This document shows, in pieces, positions 8,226-15,194 of a stretch of 21,576 bases of DNA (position 1 is the stretch's first letter; each line of letters opens with the position of its first letter). Source of the stretch: an uncultured Oscillospiraceae bacterium (GTDB lineage: Bacteria; Bacillota; Clostridia; Oscillospirales; Ruminococcaceae); assembly GCA_900547015.1 (NCBI GenBank), contig URFD01000015.1, positions 1 to 21,576 on the forward strand. The letters are read 5' to 3'. Below the pieces are notes generated by a model. That model worked only from the letters and a program-made list of their open reading frames with translations, did not search any database and was not told the DNA's origin. The position numbers and the translations under genes were made by a program.

Positions 8226-8912
8226 ATGGCATTGCTTAACGTCAACCCCACCCGCATGGAGCAGACTCGTCTGAAGAAGCGTCTGATCACCTCGATTCGC
8301 GGTCACAAGCTGCTCAAGGATAAACGAGATGACCTGATGAAAAAATTCCTGGATCTCATCCGCAGAAACAAAGAACTGCGTGAGGAAATCGAACAGGAGA
8401 TCAGCGACATCTACGGCGGATTTGTGGCTGCCAGTGCAATCATGAGCCCACAGATGCTCGAGGAAGCCCTGATGCTGCCCAAGCAGAGCATCGATTTGGA
8501 GGTGGGCGAGCACAATATCATGAGCGTTACCGTTCCTTCCTTCGAGTTTACCGCAACGGAAAATTCTGACAGCGACATCTATTCCTACGGCTTTGTCTCC
8601 ACCTCCGGTGAGCTGGACGACTCGGTCGCCGCTGTCAAAAAGATCCTGCCCAAACTTCTGGAGCTGGCACAGATTGAAAAAAGCGCTCAGATGATTGCAG
8701 AGGAAATCGAACGTACCCGCCGACGCGTCAATGCGCTGGAATATGTTCAGATTCCGGACCTGGAAGAAACCATCAAGTATATCAAAATGAAGCTGGATGA
8801 AAACGAACGTGGCAATCTGTCCCGTCTGATGAAGATTAAGGACATGATGGTGGAACAGGCGCTGGAGGCAAAACGAAGAACCAGCACCAACACCCACGAC
8901 CCAAACAGCTAA
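8226..8912 (+). CDS. ntpD: V-type ATPase subunit D (central shaft)
   Basis: A 228-residue protein with long N- and C-terminal helices that form the antiparallel coiled coil turning inside the A3B3 head. The start MALLNVNPTRMEQTRLKKRL and the C-terminal segment RVNALEYVQIPDLEETIKYI are characteristic. The usual length is 210-230. It begins 13 bases after subunit B with AAGGAGGGG as ribosome site. It is the last gene of the operon and is followed within ten bases by a strong terminator. Confidence 0.96.
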   Translation: MALLNVNPTRMEQTRLKKRLITSIRGHKLLKDKRDDLMKKFLDLIRRNKELREEIEQEISDIYGGFVAASAIMSPQMLEEALMLPKQSIDLEVGEHNIMSVTVPSFEFTATENSDSDIYSYGFVSTSGELDDSVAAVKKILPKLLELAQIEKSAQMIAEEIERTRRRVNALEYVQIPDLEETIKYIKMKLDENERGNLSRLMKIKDMMVEQALEAKRRTSTNTHDPNS

Positions 8913-8920
8913 TGCGACAG

Positions 8921-8957
8921 AAAATCCCCGACCAAACGGTTGGGGATTTTTTTCTGC
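8921..8957 (+). terminator. Intrinsic terminator of the V-ATPase operon
   Basis: AAAATCCCC and GGGGATTTT pair and continue inward through ACC/GGT around the loop AAAC. The 3' arm runs into a seven-base T-run. It lies eight bases after the subunit D stop. Confidence 0.93.
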
Positions 8958-8962
8958 AATAA

Positions 8963-8978
8963 ATTACCTTGTGCTAAC
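8963..8978. promoter_or_regulatory. Imperfect operator-like repeat upstream of -35
   Basis: ATTAC-N6-CTAAC. The right half matches the other two sites in this leader exactly; the left half matches three of five bases. The geometry is the same as at 9027-9042 and 9122-9137. Confidence 0.35.
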
Positions 8979-8987
8979 TGTTTTCTC

Positions 8988-9016
8988 TTGACTTTTTTTC
9001 CAAGTCATGGTATCCT
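8988..9016 (+). promoter_or_regulatory. Promoter of the DUF3793-flavodoxin unit
   Basis: TTGACT at 8988-8993, a 17-base spacer, and TATCCT at 9011-9016. This is a good vegetative (sigma-A type) promoter with transcription expected from about 9022. Confidence 0.75.
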
Positions 9017-9026
9017 GATCTTGTCA

Positions 9027-9042
9027 GTTAGCAAGAACTAAC
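9027..9042. promoter_or_regulatory. Inverted-repeat operator at the transcription start
   Basis: GTTAG (9027-9031), six bases, CTAAC (9038-9042), perfect five-base arms lying just after the predicted start of transcription, where a bound repressor would block RNA polymerase. TTAG/CTAA arms recall DtxR/IdeR-type metal-regulator sites but the spacing differs from the textbook IdeR box, so the regulator is not identified. Confidence 0.55.
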
Positions 9043-9082
9043 CGATAGTGAACGAAGCAGCTGCTTCCAACTGAGTCATCAT

Positions 9083-9113
9083 AAAAAGGACGGAGTTTCT
9101 CCGTTTTTCTTTT
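9083..9113 (+). terminator. Intrinsic terminator within the 5' leader
   Basis: ACGGAG, loop TTT, CTCCGT (9090-9104), with A-rich bases before and TTTTCTTTT after. It lies between the promoter at 8988-9016 and the coding start at 9153, so downstream genes need read-through or a second promoter. I see no clear second promoter in 9114-9140. Confidence 0.7.
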
Positions 9114-9121
9114 CAGCTATA

Positions 9122-9137
9122 GTTAGCAGTTGCTAAT
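9122..9137. promoter_or_regulatory. Inverted-repeat operator next to the ribosome site
   Basis: GTTAG-N6-CTAAT; the inner bases extend the match to TTAGCA-GT-TGCTAA. It has the same arm sequence and spacing as 9027-9042 and ends a few bases before the AAGGAGG site of the DUF3793 gene. Confidence 0.5.
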
Positions 9138-9152
9138 CCAAGGAGGAATTTG

Positions 9153-9731
9153 ATGTTTGCATTTGAAAAAGCACTGGTCGCACACTGTTCTCCCACCCTG
9201 AGCGGACTCAAGCCAGCCAATCTGCTTTCTCTTTCAAAAGCAGATTTTCCCCAGCTTCCCGTTTTGATTGAGCGATACAGCCGGATGCTGGCAGACAAAG
9301 GGATTTCCTTTTGTATCATCTGCGAGTGCGGCTGCCGCTGGCTTCTGCTGGTCTACCGCCGTCAGATGCTTTGGGAACAGCTGAGCGACCCTCAGGTGCA
9401 AGCTCTGCTCAAACAGGCCGGGTATCCTGTTTCTCAAGCAACCTCTTTGGAACCGCTTCTGGGACATCTGCGAGGCCGCCTCATCGATTCCGAAGAATTT
9501 CCCCATGAGATTGGGCTCTTTCTTGGCTATCCTCTGGCGGATGTCATCGGCTTCTGTCGACACCGCGGAGAGGACTGCAAGCTGTGTGGTTACTGGAAGG
9601 TCTACGGCGATGTAGAATCTGCCAAAAAATGCTTTGCCCTCTTTGACCGGTGCCGCGCAAATTTGTATGCCCGACTACTGTCCGGCAGCCCTCTTCCCGA
9701 GCTGATTTCTGCGGAAGCTCAGGCTGCCTAG
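9153..9731 (+). CDS. DUF3793 family protein
   Basis: A 192-residue soluble protein of the DUF3793 family of clostridia, biochemical function unknown. The family signature is near the C-terminus: HRGEDCKLCGYWKVYGD at about residues 136-152, with paired cysteines, then a Phe/Cys-containing helix. The N-terminal FEKALVAHCSPTLSGLKPANL is also typical. The start is ATG 9153, six bases after AAGGAGG; an in-frame TTG one codon earlier is less likely. Members often sit next to flavodoxin and ferrous-iron transport (feo) genes, and here flavodoxin follows after 46 bases. The operator-like repeats upstream support iron-responsive expression. No feo gene lies in this window. Confidence 0.85.
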   Translation: MFAFEKALVAHCSPTLSGLKPANLLSLSKADFPQLPVLIERYSRMLADKGISFCIICECGCRWLLLVYRRQMLWEQLSDPQVQALLKQAGYPVSQATSLEPLLGHLRGRLIDSEEFPHEIGLFLGYPLADVIGFCRHRGEDCKLCGYWKVYGDVESAKKCFALFDRCRANLYARLLSGSPLPELISAEAQAA

Positions 9732-9777
9732 GTCCCATTTTTTGATTGGAAATCACAACAACAGGAGGTTTGATACG

Positions 9778-10206
9778 ATGAATCATATTGCTGTCATCTA
9801 CTGGTCTGGTACCGGAAACACCGAAGCGATGGCTCAGGCTGTTGCCGAAGGAGCCAAAGCTGCCGGTGCAGAGGTCACCCTACTGAACGTCTCCCAGACA
9901 ACCGCTGCTGCCGCTGCCGAATATTCCCGTCTGGCACTGGGCTGCCCTGCTATGGGCGGCGAGGTTTTGGAGGAGGGTGAGTTCGAGCCCTTCTTCACCG
10001 AGCTGGAATCTTCTCTCTCCGGGAAATCGGTCGCGCTGTTTGGCTCCTACGGCTGGGGAGACGGACAATGGATGCGCGATTGGCAGGAGCGCACCGTTCG
10101 TGCCGGCGCAGAGCTGGTCGGCGGCGAAGGACTGATTCTGAACGAAACACCCGATGCGACCGGGTTGGAGCAGTGCCGCGCTCTCGGCAAACTGCTGGCA
10201 GAATAA
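9778..10206 (+). CDS. Flavodoxin
   Basis: A 142-residue short-chain flavodoxin, an FMN electron carrier that commonly replaces ferredoxin when iron is scarce. The phosphate-binding loop SGTGNTE is at residues 10-16 after the first strand HIAVIYW. LGCPAMGGE and FGSYGWGDGQWM form the other two FMN loops. The start is ATG 9778, behind AGGAGG at 9763-9768. An upstream in-frame TTG at 9742 would precede the ribosome site and is rejected. It follows the DUF3793 gene in the same transcript and is closed by the terminator at 10266-10300. Confidence 0.93.
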   Translation: MNHIAVIYWSGTGNTEAMAQAVAEGAKAAGAEVTLLNVSQTTAAAAAEYSRLALGCPAMGGEVLEEGEFEPFFTELESSLSGKSVALFGSYGWGDGQWMRDWQERTVRAGAELVGGEGLILNETPDATGLEQCRALGKLLAE

Positions 10207-10265
10207 GCTCTCTCTTTTTCTTCTCTTCCTTGATTGTCCACAGGTTCCCCAAACAAAAACAGTGT

Positions 10266-10300
10266 ATGGAGCGTATCGATACAGATACGCTCCATTTTTT
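10266..10300 (+). terminator. Intrinsic terminator after flavodoxin
   Basis: ATGGAGCGTATC pairs perfectly with GATACGCTCCAT (12 bp) around GATACA, followed by a T-run. It is about 60 bases after the flavodoxin stop. On the minus strand the downstream side is not T-rich, so it serves the plus strand. Confidence 0.92.
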
Positions 10301-10323
10301 CATACCAACATACGGTACCGCCC

Positions 10324-10370
10324 CTTGGCTCTCCCTTTGGGAGAGCTGTCACCGCAGGTGGCTGAGAGGG
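10324..10370. repeat. Intergenic two-hairpin repeat
   Basis: GCTCTCCC-TTT-GGGAGAGC (10328-10346, perfect) is followed by GTCACC-GCA-GGTGGC (10348-10362, one G-T pair) and TGAGAGGG. I recall this arrangement as a frequent intergenic repeat in Oscillospiraceae genomes. It carries no protein and is probably a small non-autonomous element. It lies between two convergent units and might also slow transcription arriving on the minus strand. Confidence 0.65.
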
Positions 10371-10390
10371 TCTTGTAGCCTCTGTTTTTG

Positions 10391-11557
10391 TTATAAAGCC
10401 ATTTCCAGGATTTTTATCACATCGGATTTTTCCGCCGACTTCGGGTTTGCCAGCAGAGCACCGTCATCGACCGAAAGCTGGGCAATCTGCCGCAGGTCCT
10501 TTCGGCTGACTCCGGCATCCTTTAAGGAATACGGAAGCCCACATTTTTGATGGAGGTGCATCAGCGTGTCTTCAATCGCCTCTACCAGCTTTTCTCCCCG
10601 ACGGTAGTACGGAATCTCCGCCGCATATTCCAGCCCACAGAAGGCCGACAGCAGCTCTCCGTAGCCTTCTCCGACGCAATCCATCTGCCAGCGCATCACC
10701 TTGGGCAGCATGATTCCCACTGCCTCCCCGTGTGAAACTGCACCCACTGCACCCAGCGAATGGGCGATTGCATGAACCAGCCCCACCATCGAATTGGAAA
10801 AGGCGATGCCTGCCATGGTGGAGGCACAGGCCATCGACAGGCGATACTCGCTGTTCTTGGACTCCCGCACCGCCGCAATCAAATTTTTCCCAATCATCTG
10901 CACCGCACTGAAGGCATAGGCGCTCGAAATCGGATTCTTCTGCAAGCCGGTATAGGCCTCGATTGCGTGGGTCAGGGCATCCATCCCCGAAGAAGCGGTC
11001 AGCTGCGGCGGTAGCTTCTCGGTTGCACGCGGGTCCAGCACCGCTACATCCGGCAGAAACTGGTCGGAAATCAGCTCCTGTTTGACCTTGGTCTGGTCAT
11101 CCTGCACGACCGCTACCCCGGTACATTCCGAGCCGGTTCCGGCAGTGGTCGGCACCATCAGGAAGGGAACGGAGGCTCCTTTGCTCATCCACTCGCTGCC
11201 CAGCAATTCCCGTATACTGGTGCATCCCTGCGAGAGCAAAACGCGCACTGCCTTCGCCGTATCCAGCACCGAGCCTCCGCCAATGGCGAGGATTCCGTCG
11301 CAGCCTTCTTCCCGCGCCTGACGAGCCAGTCCTTCCACCACCGCAAAGGAGGAGTCCTTTGGAATATCGGTTCCAATCAGCGCCTGATAGCGCCCTCCCA
11401 TCATCTCCAGAATCCCGCCGTCCAGCATGGTTCTGCTGATGAGAAGGAACGGCTTCTTACAGCCCAGCCGCCCCATCTCATACGGGATATTTTCCAGTGC
11501 TGTCTGACCGCACAGGAGCTTGACCGGGTTATGAAATTCAAAATATTCTGGCAGCAT
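10391..11557 (-). CDS. Iron-containing (group III) alcohol dehydrogenase
   Basis: A 388-residue full-length member of the iron-dependent alcohol dehydrogenase family; it reduces aldehydes or oxidises alcohols with NAD(P)H in the cytoplasm. The nucleotide loop GGGS is at residues 93-96 and TTAGTGSE at 137-144. The metal ligands expected from FucO and relatives are present: Asp193 and His197 in SGMDALTHAIEAY, His262 in VHAIAHSLGA, and His276 in SHGEA. The start is ATG with GGAAGGA upstream. The gene lies 33 bases downstream of the unknown gene at 11591-12199 on the same strand, so they are probably co-transcribed. The exact substrate (butanol, propanediol or other) cannot be told from sequence. 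Confidence 0.93.
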   Translation of the reverse strand: MLPEYFEFHNPVKLLCGQTALENIPYEMGRLGCKKPFLLISRTMLDGGILEMMGGRYQALIGTDIPKDSSFAVVEGLARQAREEGCDGILAIGGGSVLDTAKAVRVLLSQGCTSIRELLGSEWMSKGASVPFLMVPTTAGTGSECTGVAVVQDDQTKVKQELISDQFLPDVAVLDPRATEKLPPQLTASSGMDALTHAIEAYTGLQKNPISSAYAFSAVQMIGKNLIAAVRESKNSEYRLSMACASTMAGIAFSNSMVGLVHAIAHSLGAVGAVSHGEAVGIMLPKVMRWQMDCVGEGYGELLSAFCGLEYAAEIPYYRRGEKLVEAIEDTLMHLHQKCGLPYSLKDAGVSRKDLRQIAQLSVDDGALLANPKSAEKSDVIKILEMAL

Positions 11558-11590
11558 CGTGCAACCATCCTTCCTGTTCCATCTGTCTTG

Positions 11591-12199
11591 TCATTCTTCA
11601 CCTTGGTCGTTTTTCTTTTTCACGTGCAGCATCCGCACCCAAACCCACCACCGCGGCAGCGGCAGATGGGTACGCTTGGCCAGCGGCAGGGCGCGCTTTG
11701 CCAGTGCTTCGGGCAGCAGGTAAGCCTCCACTCGTTCAATGCACCGCAAGAACTGCATCGCATGGTGAATCTCTCCGCGGATGATGAGGTCGTGCCGCGC
11801 ATACGCCTGCGCTGCCGAAATCTGTCCGGTCACCATCCTCCACCCGGCCTCCACGCTTTTGAAGCGAATCTCCAGCATCTTTGTTGGGTCGCTCTGGTTG
11901 GCGCCGAACCGCCTTGCCATCGCCGACGGAGCCATCGGGATTTTTCGGCACACTGCCGCAAAGGATTCATGGGTGCGGTACAGACCGCTGCTACGGTTTT
12001 GTAGAATCATGGGATGACGGCTCCCGTAAACTCCCAACGCAAACACATAATCCTCCGGAAAAGCCTCCAGCGTTTCCCGAACCATTGGGTCCTGGCTGTC
12101 ACACACCTTCAGCCCCTGTCCCAAAACAGAGAGCATCAGGTCCACCACCTTCTTCTGCAAGGTTCTCCTGTGCAGGATTTTCTGCTTGATTTCTTCCAT
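11591..12199 (-). CDS. Conserved-looking hypothetical protein (weak SCP2-like C-terminus)
   Basis: I do not recognise this 202-residue protein with certainty. It is soluble, with an N-terminal helix rich in Lys and Gln, and a central segment YVFALGVYGSRHPMILQNRSSGLY. A later part around GQISAAQAYARHDLIIRGEIHHAMQF resembles the end of SCP2-type lipid-carrier domains (a Gly-Lys-type turn followed by 'G-D/E-hh-A'). The C-terminus is strongly basic and aromatic (LPRWWVWVRMLHVKKKND), which may touch membrane. The start is ATG with GGGAGGG upstream. It precedes the alcohol dehydrogenase by 33 bases and is divergent from the lipoprotein. The SCP2 idea is a guess from pattern only. Confidence 0.7.
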   Translation of the reverse strand: MEEIKQKILHRRTLQKKVVDLMLSVLGQGLKVCDSQDPMVRETLEAFPEDYVFALGVYGSRHPMILQNRSSGLYRTHESFAAVCRKIPMAPSAMARRFGANQSDPTKMLEIRFKSVEAGWRMVTGQISAAQAYARHDLIIRGEIHHAMQFLRCIERVEAYLLPEALAKRALPLAKRTHLPLPRWWVWVRMLHVKKKNDQGEE

Positions 12200-12279
12200 A
12201 CCGACCCTCCCGATCCTATCTTCTAAATCTCTGCTCCCCCTGCATACGATATACCACTTACTGTTTCAGGAGGTGCGCC

Positions 12280-12702
12280 ATGAATCGCTTACTTTCGTTT
12301 CGCAGTCATTTTTGTTCCGGCATCCGCCTGCGCTGGAAAAGGGCTTTGTGTCTCCTCTTGCTGCTGTGCATCGCAGCTGCCGGATGCCGCGCGGTCGTTT
12401 TCAAAAAACACGCCCCGACCCCTCTGCTTTGGGGCAGCTGGCAATGCTCGGAACAGCCCGAACTGTCGCTGGTCCTCGAGCCAGACAGGCTCACCATCAA
12501 CGGCCTGTGCCTGTCCTACGAGTTCCTCGAGCCGTTGCTGGAATCCCCTACCCGGGAACAGCCGCAGCAGTTTGTGCTGGACGGCGGCCCGCTCGGGGTC
12601 TTGTCCGGCTCGCTCTTTTGGGATGAGGAAGCTTTGGTGCTGGACATCGACGGAGACCAGCGCCGCTTTTTGCAGGCAGAGGTGCCGGATTCCGACCGTT
12701 AA
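12280..12702 (+). CDS. Small predicted lipoprotein
   Basis: A 140-residue protein. The basic N-terminus RLRWKR precedes the hydrophobic run ALCLLLLLCIAAAGC, whose last four residues AAGC form a lipobox with Cys36 as the lipidated residue. The mature part begins with a short basic linker and then WGSWQC, with alternating hydrophobic strands (LSLVLEPDRLTINGLCLSY; GVLSGSLFWDEEALVLDID) like a small beta-barrel of lipocalin-like type. The signal peptide is unusually far from the N-terminus (about 20 residues). The ATG has CAGGAGGTG upstream. Function is unknown. Its stop codon overlaps the convergent gene by four bases at GTTAAC and no terminator is visible. Confidence 0.72.
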   Translation: MNRLLSFRSHFCSGIRLRWKRALCLLLLLCIAAAGCRAVVFKKHAPTPLLWGSWQCSEQPELSLVLEPDRLTINGLCLSYEFLEPLLESPTREQPQQFVLDGGPLGVLSGSLFWDEEALVLDIDGDQRRFLQAEVPDSDR

Positions 12703-13832
12703 CCCAGCACCGGCGCGGTTTCCTCTTCCTGCGGGCGCTGTGCGTCCAGCCACTGAACCTTTTCCGGGGTGCTGTCGTGGATGAAGGTATCGACCGAATA
12801 GCTGATTAACAGGCGCTGGTAGCTGCCACAGTCGATTTGTCCGATTTCTTCCTGACTCAGCTTCTCGATGTCGATAAAACGAATCTGAGAATAATGTGCC
12901 GCCAGAAACGGCAGCACTGGCAGGATACTGCTGTCTCCAATCACCAGCAGGGTGCTCTTGTTTTTTAGGTTGCTGCGGATGGTGATGTCCCCGGTGTTCC
13001 CACCGAGCAGAACATCCAGGTCATCTCCCAGCTCCAGCAGTTGCTCCGGATAAAGGGTATCATAGCTGTACTGATAATCCTCGTTGTGGGTCACCATGTA
13101 GTTGCGGTTGTTTTTCTGATAGCGGTACAGTGCGATAATATCCGGAGAGATCTCCTGGTAGGCCGACCGCTGATAGGTCTCCCCGTAATAGTTGTGAGAA
13201 ACATACTGAATCTCAAAATCCTCCTGCGGCTTCACCGTGTTGTCCAGCCGCTGTGCCAGCACCTCGTAGACCGTATATCCGCCCAGAGCGGTCAGCCCCG
13301 GTGCCGTCCGATAGTACAGGTCCTGCTCAAATTTTGAAAACAGCGCCGGGTAAACATCCACCACCGTTGCCTTGCCCAGCAGTCCGTTGTAGGTCTGCTC
13401 GATAAACTGCTTCTGATTAAACAGGGGCGCCGCCTGCGGAATCTCGTTCTGCTTGATGGCACACTTGGTCGGCAGCAGCATCACATAGGTCGGCACCTCG
13501 CTGTTCTCCGCCATCCTCATCAAGGCGGCAACATTCCGCGAGGTCTGCTGTTCGTCCGGTTCTCCGATGTCCTCCACCAAAATATCGTCGCCAATAAAAA
13601 TATCGTCAAATTCTCTGGCTCCGCCCTTCATGCGGAGCTGTACCGCTAAATCCTCCAACTTCTTGGCAAAGGGGATATTCTTCGCCATTGCGCGTTCCAC
13701 CTCTGCCAGATATTCGTCCGGATGAAAATAGCGGTTAAATTTCGGAAAGCCTCCCTGACCTGCCAGCATCGCCCACAGTCCCACCGTTCCCAAAGCGATT
13801 GCCAGCATGACACCGGGCAGCAGCTTTTTCAC
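12699..13832 (-). CDS. DHHW/AlgX-J-like surface protein with degenerate signature motif
   Basis: A 377-residue protein with one N-terminal signal anchor (KKLLPGVMLAIALGTVGLW) and an extracytoplasmic SGNH-like domain. It matches the clostridial DHHW family, partners of MBOAT acyltransferases in cell-envelope polymer acylation. Family landmarks are present: YYRT at 173-176, LGGYTVYEVL, VLLGGNTGD, LLVIGDSS at 295-302, and PFLAAHY. However, the defining TDHHWTSLGAY-like motif reads TAPGLTALGGY (residues 176-186), so Asp, both His and Trp are all missing. The start is GTG behind AAGGGGG. It follows the MBOAT gene by 16 bases in the same operon. Catalysis by the usual mechanism is doubtful. Confidence 0.85.
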   Translation of the reverse strand: MKKLLPGVMLAIALGTVGLWAMLAGQGGFPKFNRYFHPDEYLAEVERAMAKNIPFAKKLEDLAVQLRMKGGAREFDDIFIGDDILVEDIGEPDEQQTSRNVAALMRMAENSEVPTYVMLLPTKCAIKQNEIPQAAPLFNQKQFIEQTYNGLLGKATVVDVYPALFSKFEQDLYYRTAPGLTALGGYTVYEVLAQRLDNTVKPQEDFEIQYVSHNYYGETYQRSAYQEISPDIIALYRYQKNNRNYMVTHNEDYQYSYDTLYPEQLLELGDDLDVLLGGNTGDITIRSNLKNKSTLLVIGDSSILPVLPFLAAHYSQIRFIDIEKLSQEEIGQIDCGSYQRLLISYSVDTFIHDSTPEKVQWLDAQRPQEEETAPVLG

Positions 13833-13848
13833 ATCAAGTCCCCCTTTG

Positions 13849-15177
13849 CTAAATCATGAATGCCACAGAAACTCCAAACACCAGCAGGCACACCACAAAG
13901 CTGAGAATCTCCGCCGGACGCGGCATCCGCTTTCGGACAGATTCTCCCAGCAATCTGGTCAGGCTGGTTGCAAAAAAGAAGCAGAGCAAAATCACCAGAT
14001 AGTTGCTCGACAGAATGTAGGCAATTCGGTTATTGGCAAAGGGCAGGCCGCCCAGACCGAACATCCCGGAAAGATAGCTGCCGGTCGTCCGCAGCGAGCT
14101 TCCCGACAGGATGCTGAAGGAAAACATGACCACAACGAAGGTATAGATTCGGTCGAGGATGGGGGGCATTTTTTGCAGGTACGGCATCAGGAAATATTTT
14201 TCCAGCAGGATAAAAACGGTAAAATAAATTCCCCACATCAGACAGTTCAGGCGAAGCCCGAACCAAAGCCCCATCAGCATGGTGGTCAGCAGTGTATTGA
14301 GAATGGTGGGCAGAACGCCGTTGGTGTCCGCACCCAGAAAGATATAGACATATCGGGTGATAAAGCGGGTGACGGTAATATTGAACCGATTAAAAAAATC
14401 CGACACCGTTCGAGACTGGAAAGGGTAGTGGAAGTTTTCCGGAAGCTCCATTCCAAAAAAGGCTGCCAGTCCCCGTGCCATCGAGCAGTAGCCCGTCAGG
14501 GTATAATAAAGCGCGAAGGTCGAGCTGATAATCAGCAGCCAGACCGAAAGCACCGTCTCCTCACCCTGCGGAATCTGCTGTACGGCAGTTTGAATCGCCA
14601 CACTGCCGCGCGCCAGAATAACCAGCCGTGCCAGCCCTCCGACATACCGTCGAACCCCCTTCTCCAGATGAGAAAAGGACAGGTTTCGCTCCTGCCACTC
14701 CTTCTTCATCTCGGAGTATTGGACAATCGGCCCTGCGTATAATTTCCCCCAAAAGGAGGCAAACAGCAGATAGTCCACCAGATTGCCGTCAAACGGCTCG
14801 TCACCGTTGTAGACGTCGATGACATAGCCCATCGATGTCATCGTGTAAATCATCAGGCCCAGCGGCATTGTGCCCCGGTCCAGCTGCTGCAGAGCCATCG
14901 CTCCCACAAGTAGCCCCATATTTTTGACCACGCTCAGCCAAAAGACCACCTGCCTGCCCCGATGTCCTCCCGCCGAACGGACCATTCTGGCGCACACCAG
15001 ATAGTCCATCAGCAGCGAAGCCAGCATCAGCGGCAGGCTTTTCCATTCGTTGATGGCATAAAACAGCAGCGATGCCGTCGTCAAAACCGCATTTTGATAT
15101 TTGGGCGGACAGGCATAGAAGCACAGCATCACCGCCGGCAAAAACAAAAAGCTGAATGTCAGCGTATCAAGTCCCAA
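13849..15177 (-). CDS. MBOAT-family membrane protein lacking the conserved histidines
   Basis: A 442-residue polytopic protein of the AlgI/DltB-type membrane-bound O-acyltransferase family. These normally pass acyl groups across the membrane to an extracellular partner. Family landmarks are the N-terminal FSFLFLPAVMLCFY, the conserved block SDFFNRFNITVTRFITRYVYI at about 258-278, and GLWFG at about 303-307. In active relatives the block reads 'RWHISLS' and the later motif GLWHG. Here these histidines are Asn266 and Phe306. The start is TTG with GGAGGG seven bases upstream. The gene lies 17 bases after the Toprim gene and 16 before the DHHW gene. Probably non-catalytic, or altered in chemistry. 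Confidence 0.9.
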   Translation of the reverse strand: MGLDTLTFSFLFLPAVMLCFYACPPKYQNAVLTTASLLFYAINEWKSLPLMLASLLMDYLVCARMVRSAGGHRGRQVVFWLSVVKNMGLLVGAMALQQLDRGTMPLGLMIYTMTSMGYVIDVYNGDEPFDGNLVDYLLFASFWGKLYAGPIVQYSEMKKEWQERNLSFSHLEKGVRRYVGGLARLVILARGSVAIQTAVQQIPQGEETVLSVWLLIISSTFALYYTLTGYCSMARGLAAFFGMELPENFHYPFQSRTVSDFFNRFNITVTRFITRYVYIFLGADTNGVLPTILNTLLTTMLMGLWFGLRLNCLMWGIYFTVFILLEKYFLMPYLQKMPPILDRIYTFVVVMFSFSILSGSSLRTTGSYLSGMFGLGGLPFANNRIAYILSSNYLVILLCFFFATSLTRLLGESVRKRMPRPAEILSFVVCLLVFGVSVAFMI

Positions 15178-15194
15178 TCTTTTCCCTCCAGATA

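Larger units (their letters stand above)
9022..9113 (+). ncRNA. Candidate leader RNA ending at an internal terminator
   Basis: From the predicted start near 9022 to the terminator is about 90 bases with no credible reading frame. It can fold as GTTAG/CTAAC (9027-9042), the palindrome GAAGCAGCTGCTTC (9054-9067), and the terminator hairpin. CAGTT (9026-9030) can alternatively pair with AACTG (9069-9073). I do not recognise a known riboswitch family. It may be an attenuating leader or a free small RNA. Confidence 0.4.

Noticed and set aside
6836..8290. A 484-codon open frame on the minus strand
   Set aside because: It is the antisense shadow of subunit B; no ribosome site or family pattern.
8971..9137. 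CRISPR-like spacing of repeated GTTAG motifs
   Set aside because: The repeats are only five-base arms in inverted pairs at promoter positions; there are no long repeats or spacers.
10398..10550. Continuation of the plus-strand frame 10068-10550 as a gene
   Set aside because: It overlaps the flavodoxin gene, the terminator, the repeat and the dehydrogenase gene in the wrong frame.
12289..12753. Minus-strand frame opposite the lipoprotein
   Set aside because: The plus-strand frame has a signal peptide, lipobox and strong ribosome site; the minus frame has none of these.
13807..14742. A 311-codon plus-strand frame rich in Gln, His and Lys
   Set aside because: Antisense of the MBOAT gene; low-complexity composition typical of shadow frames.
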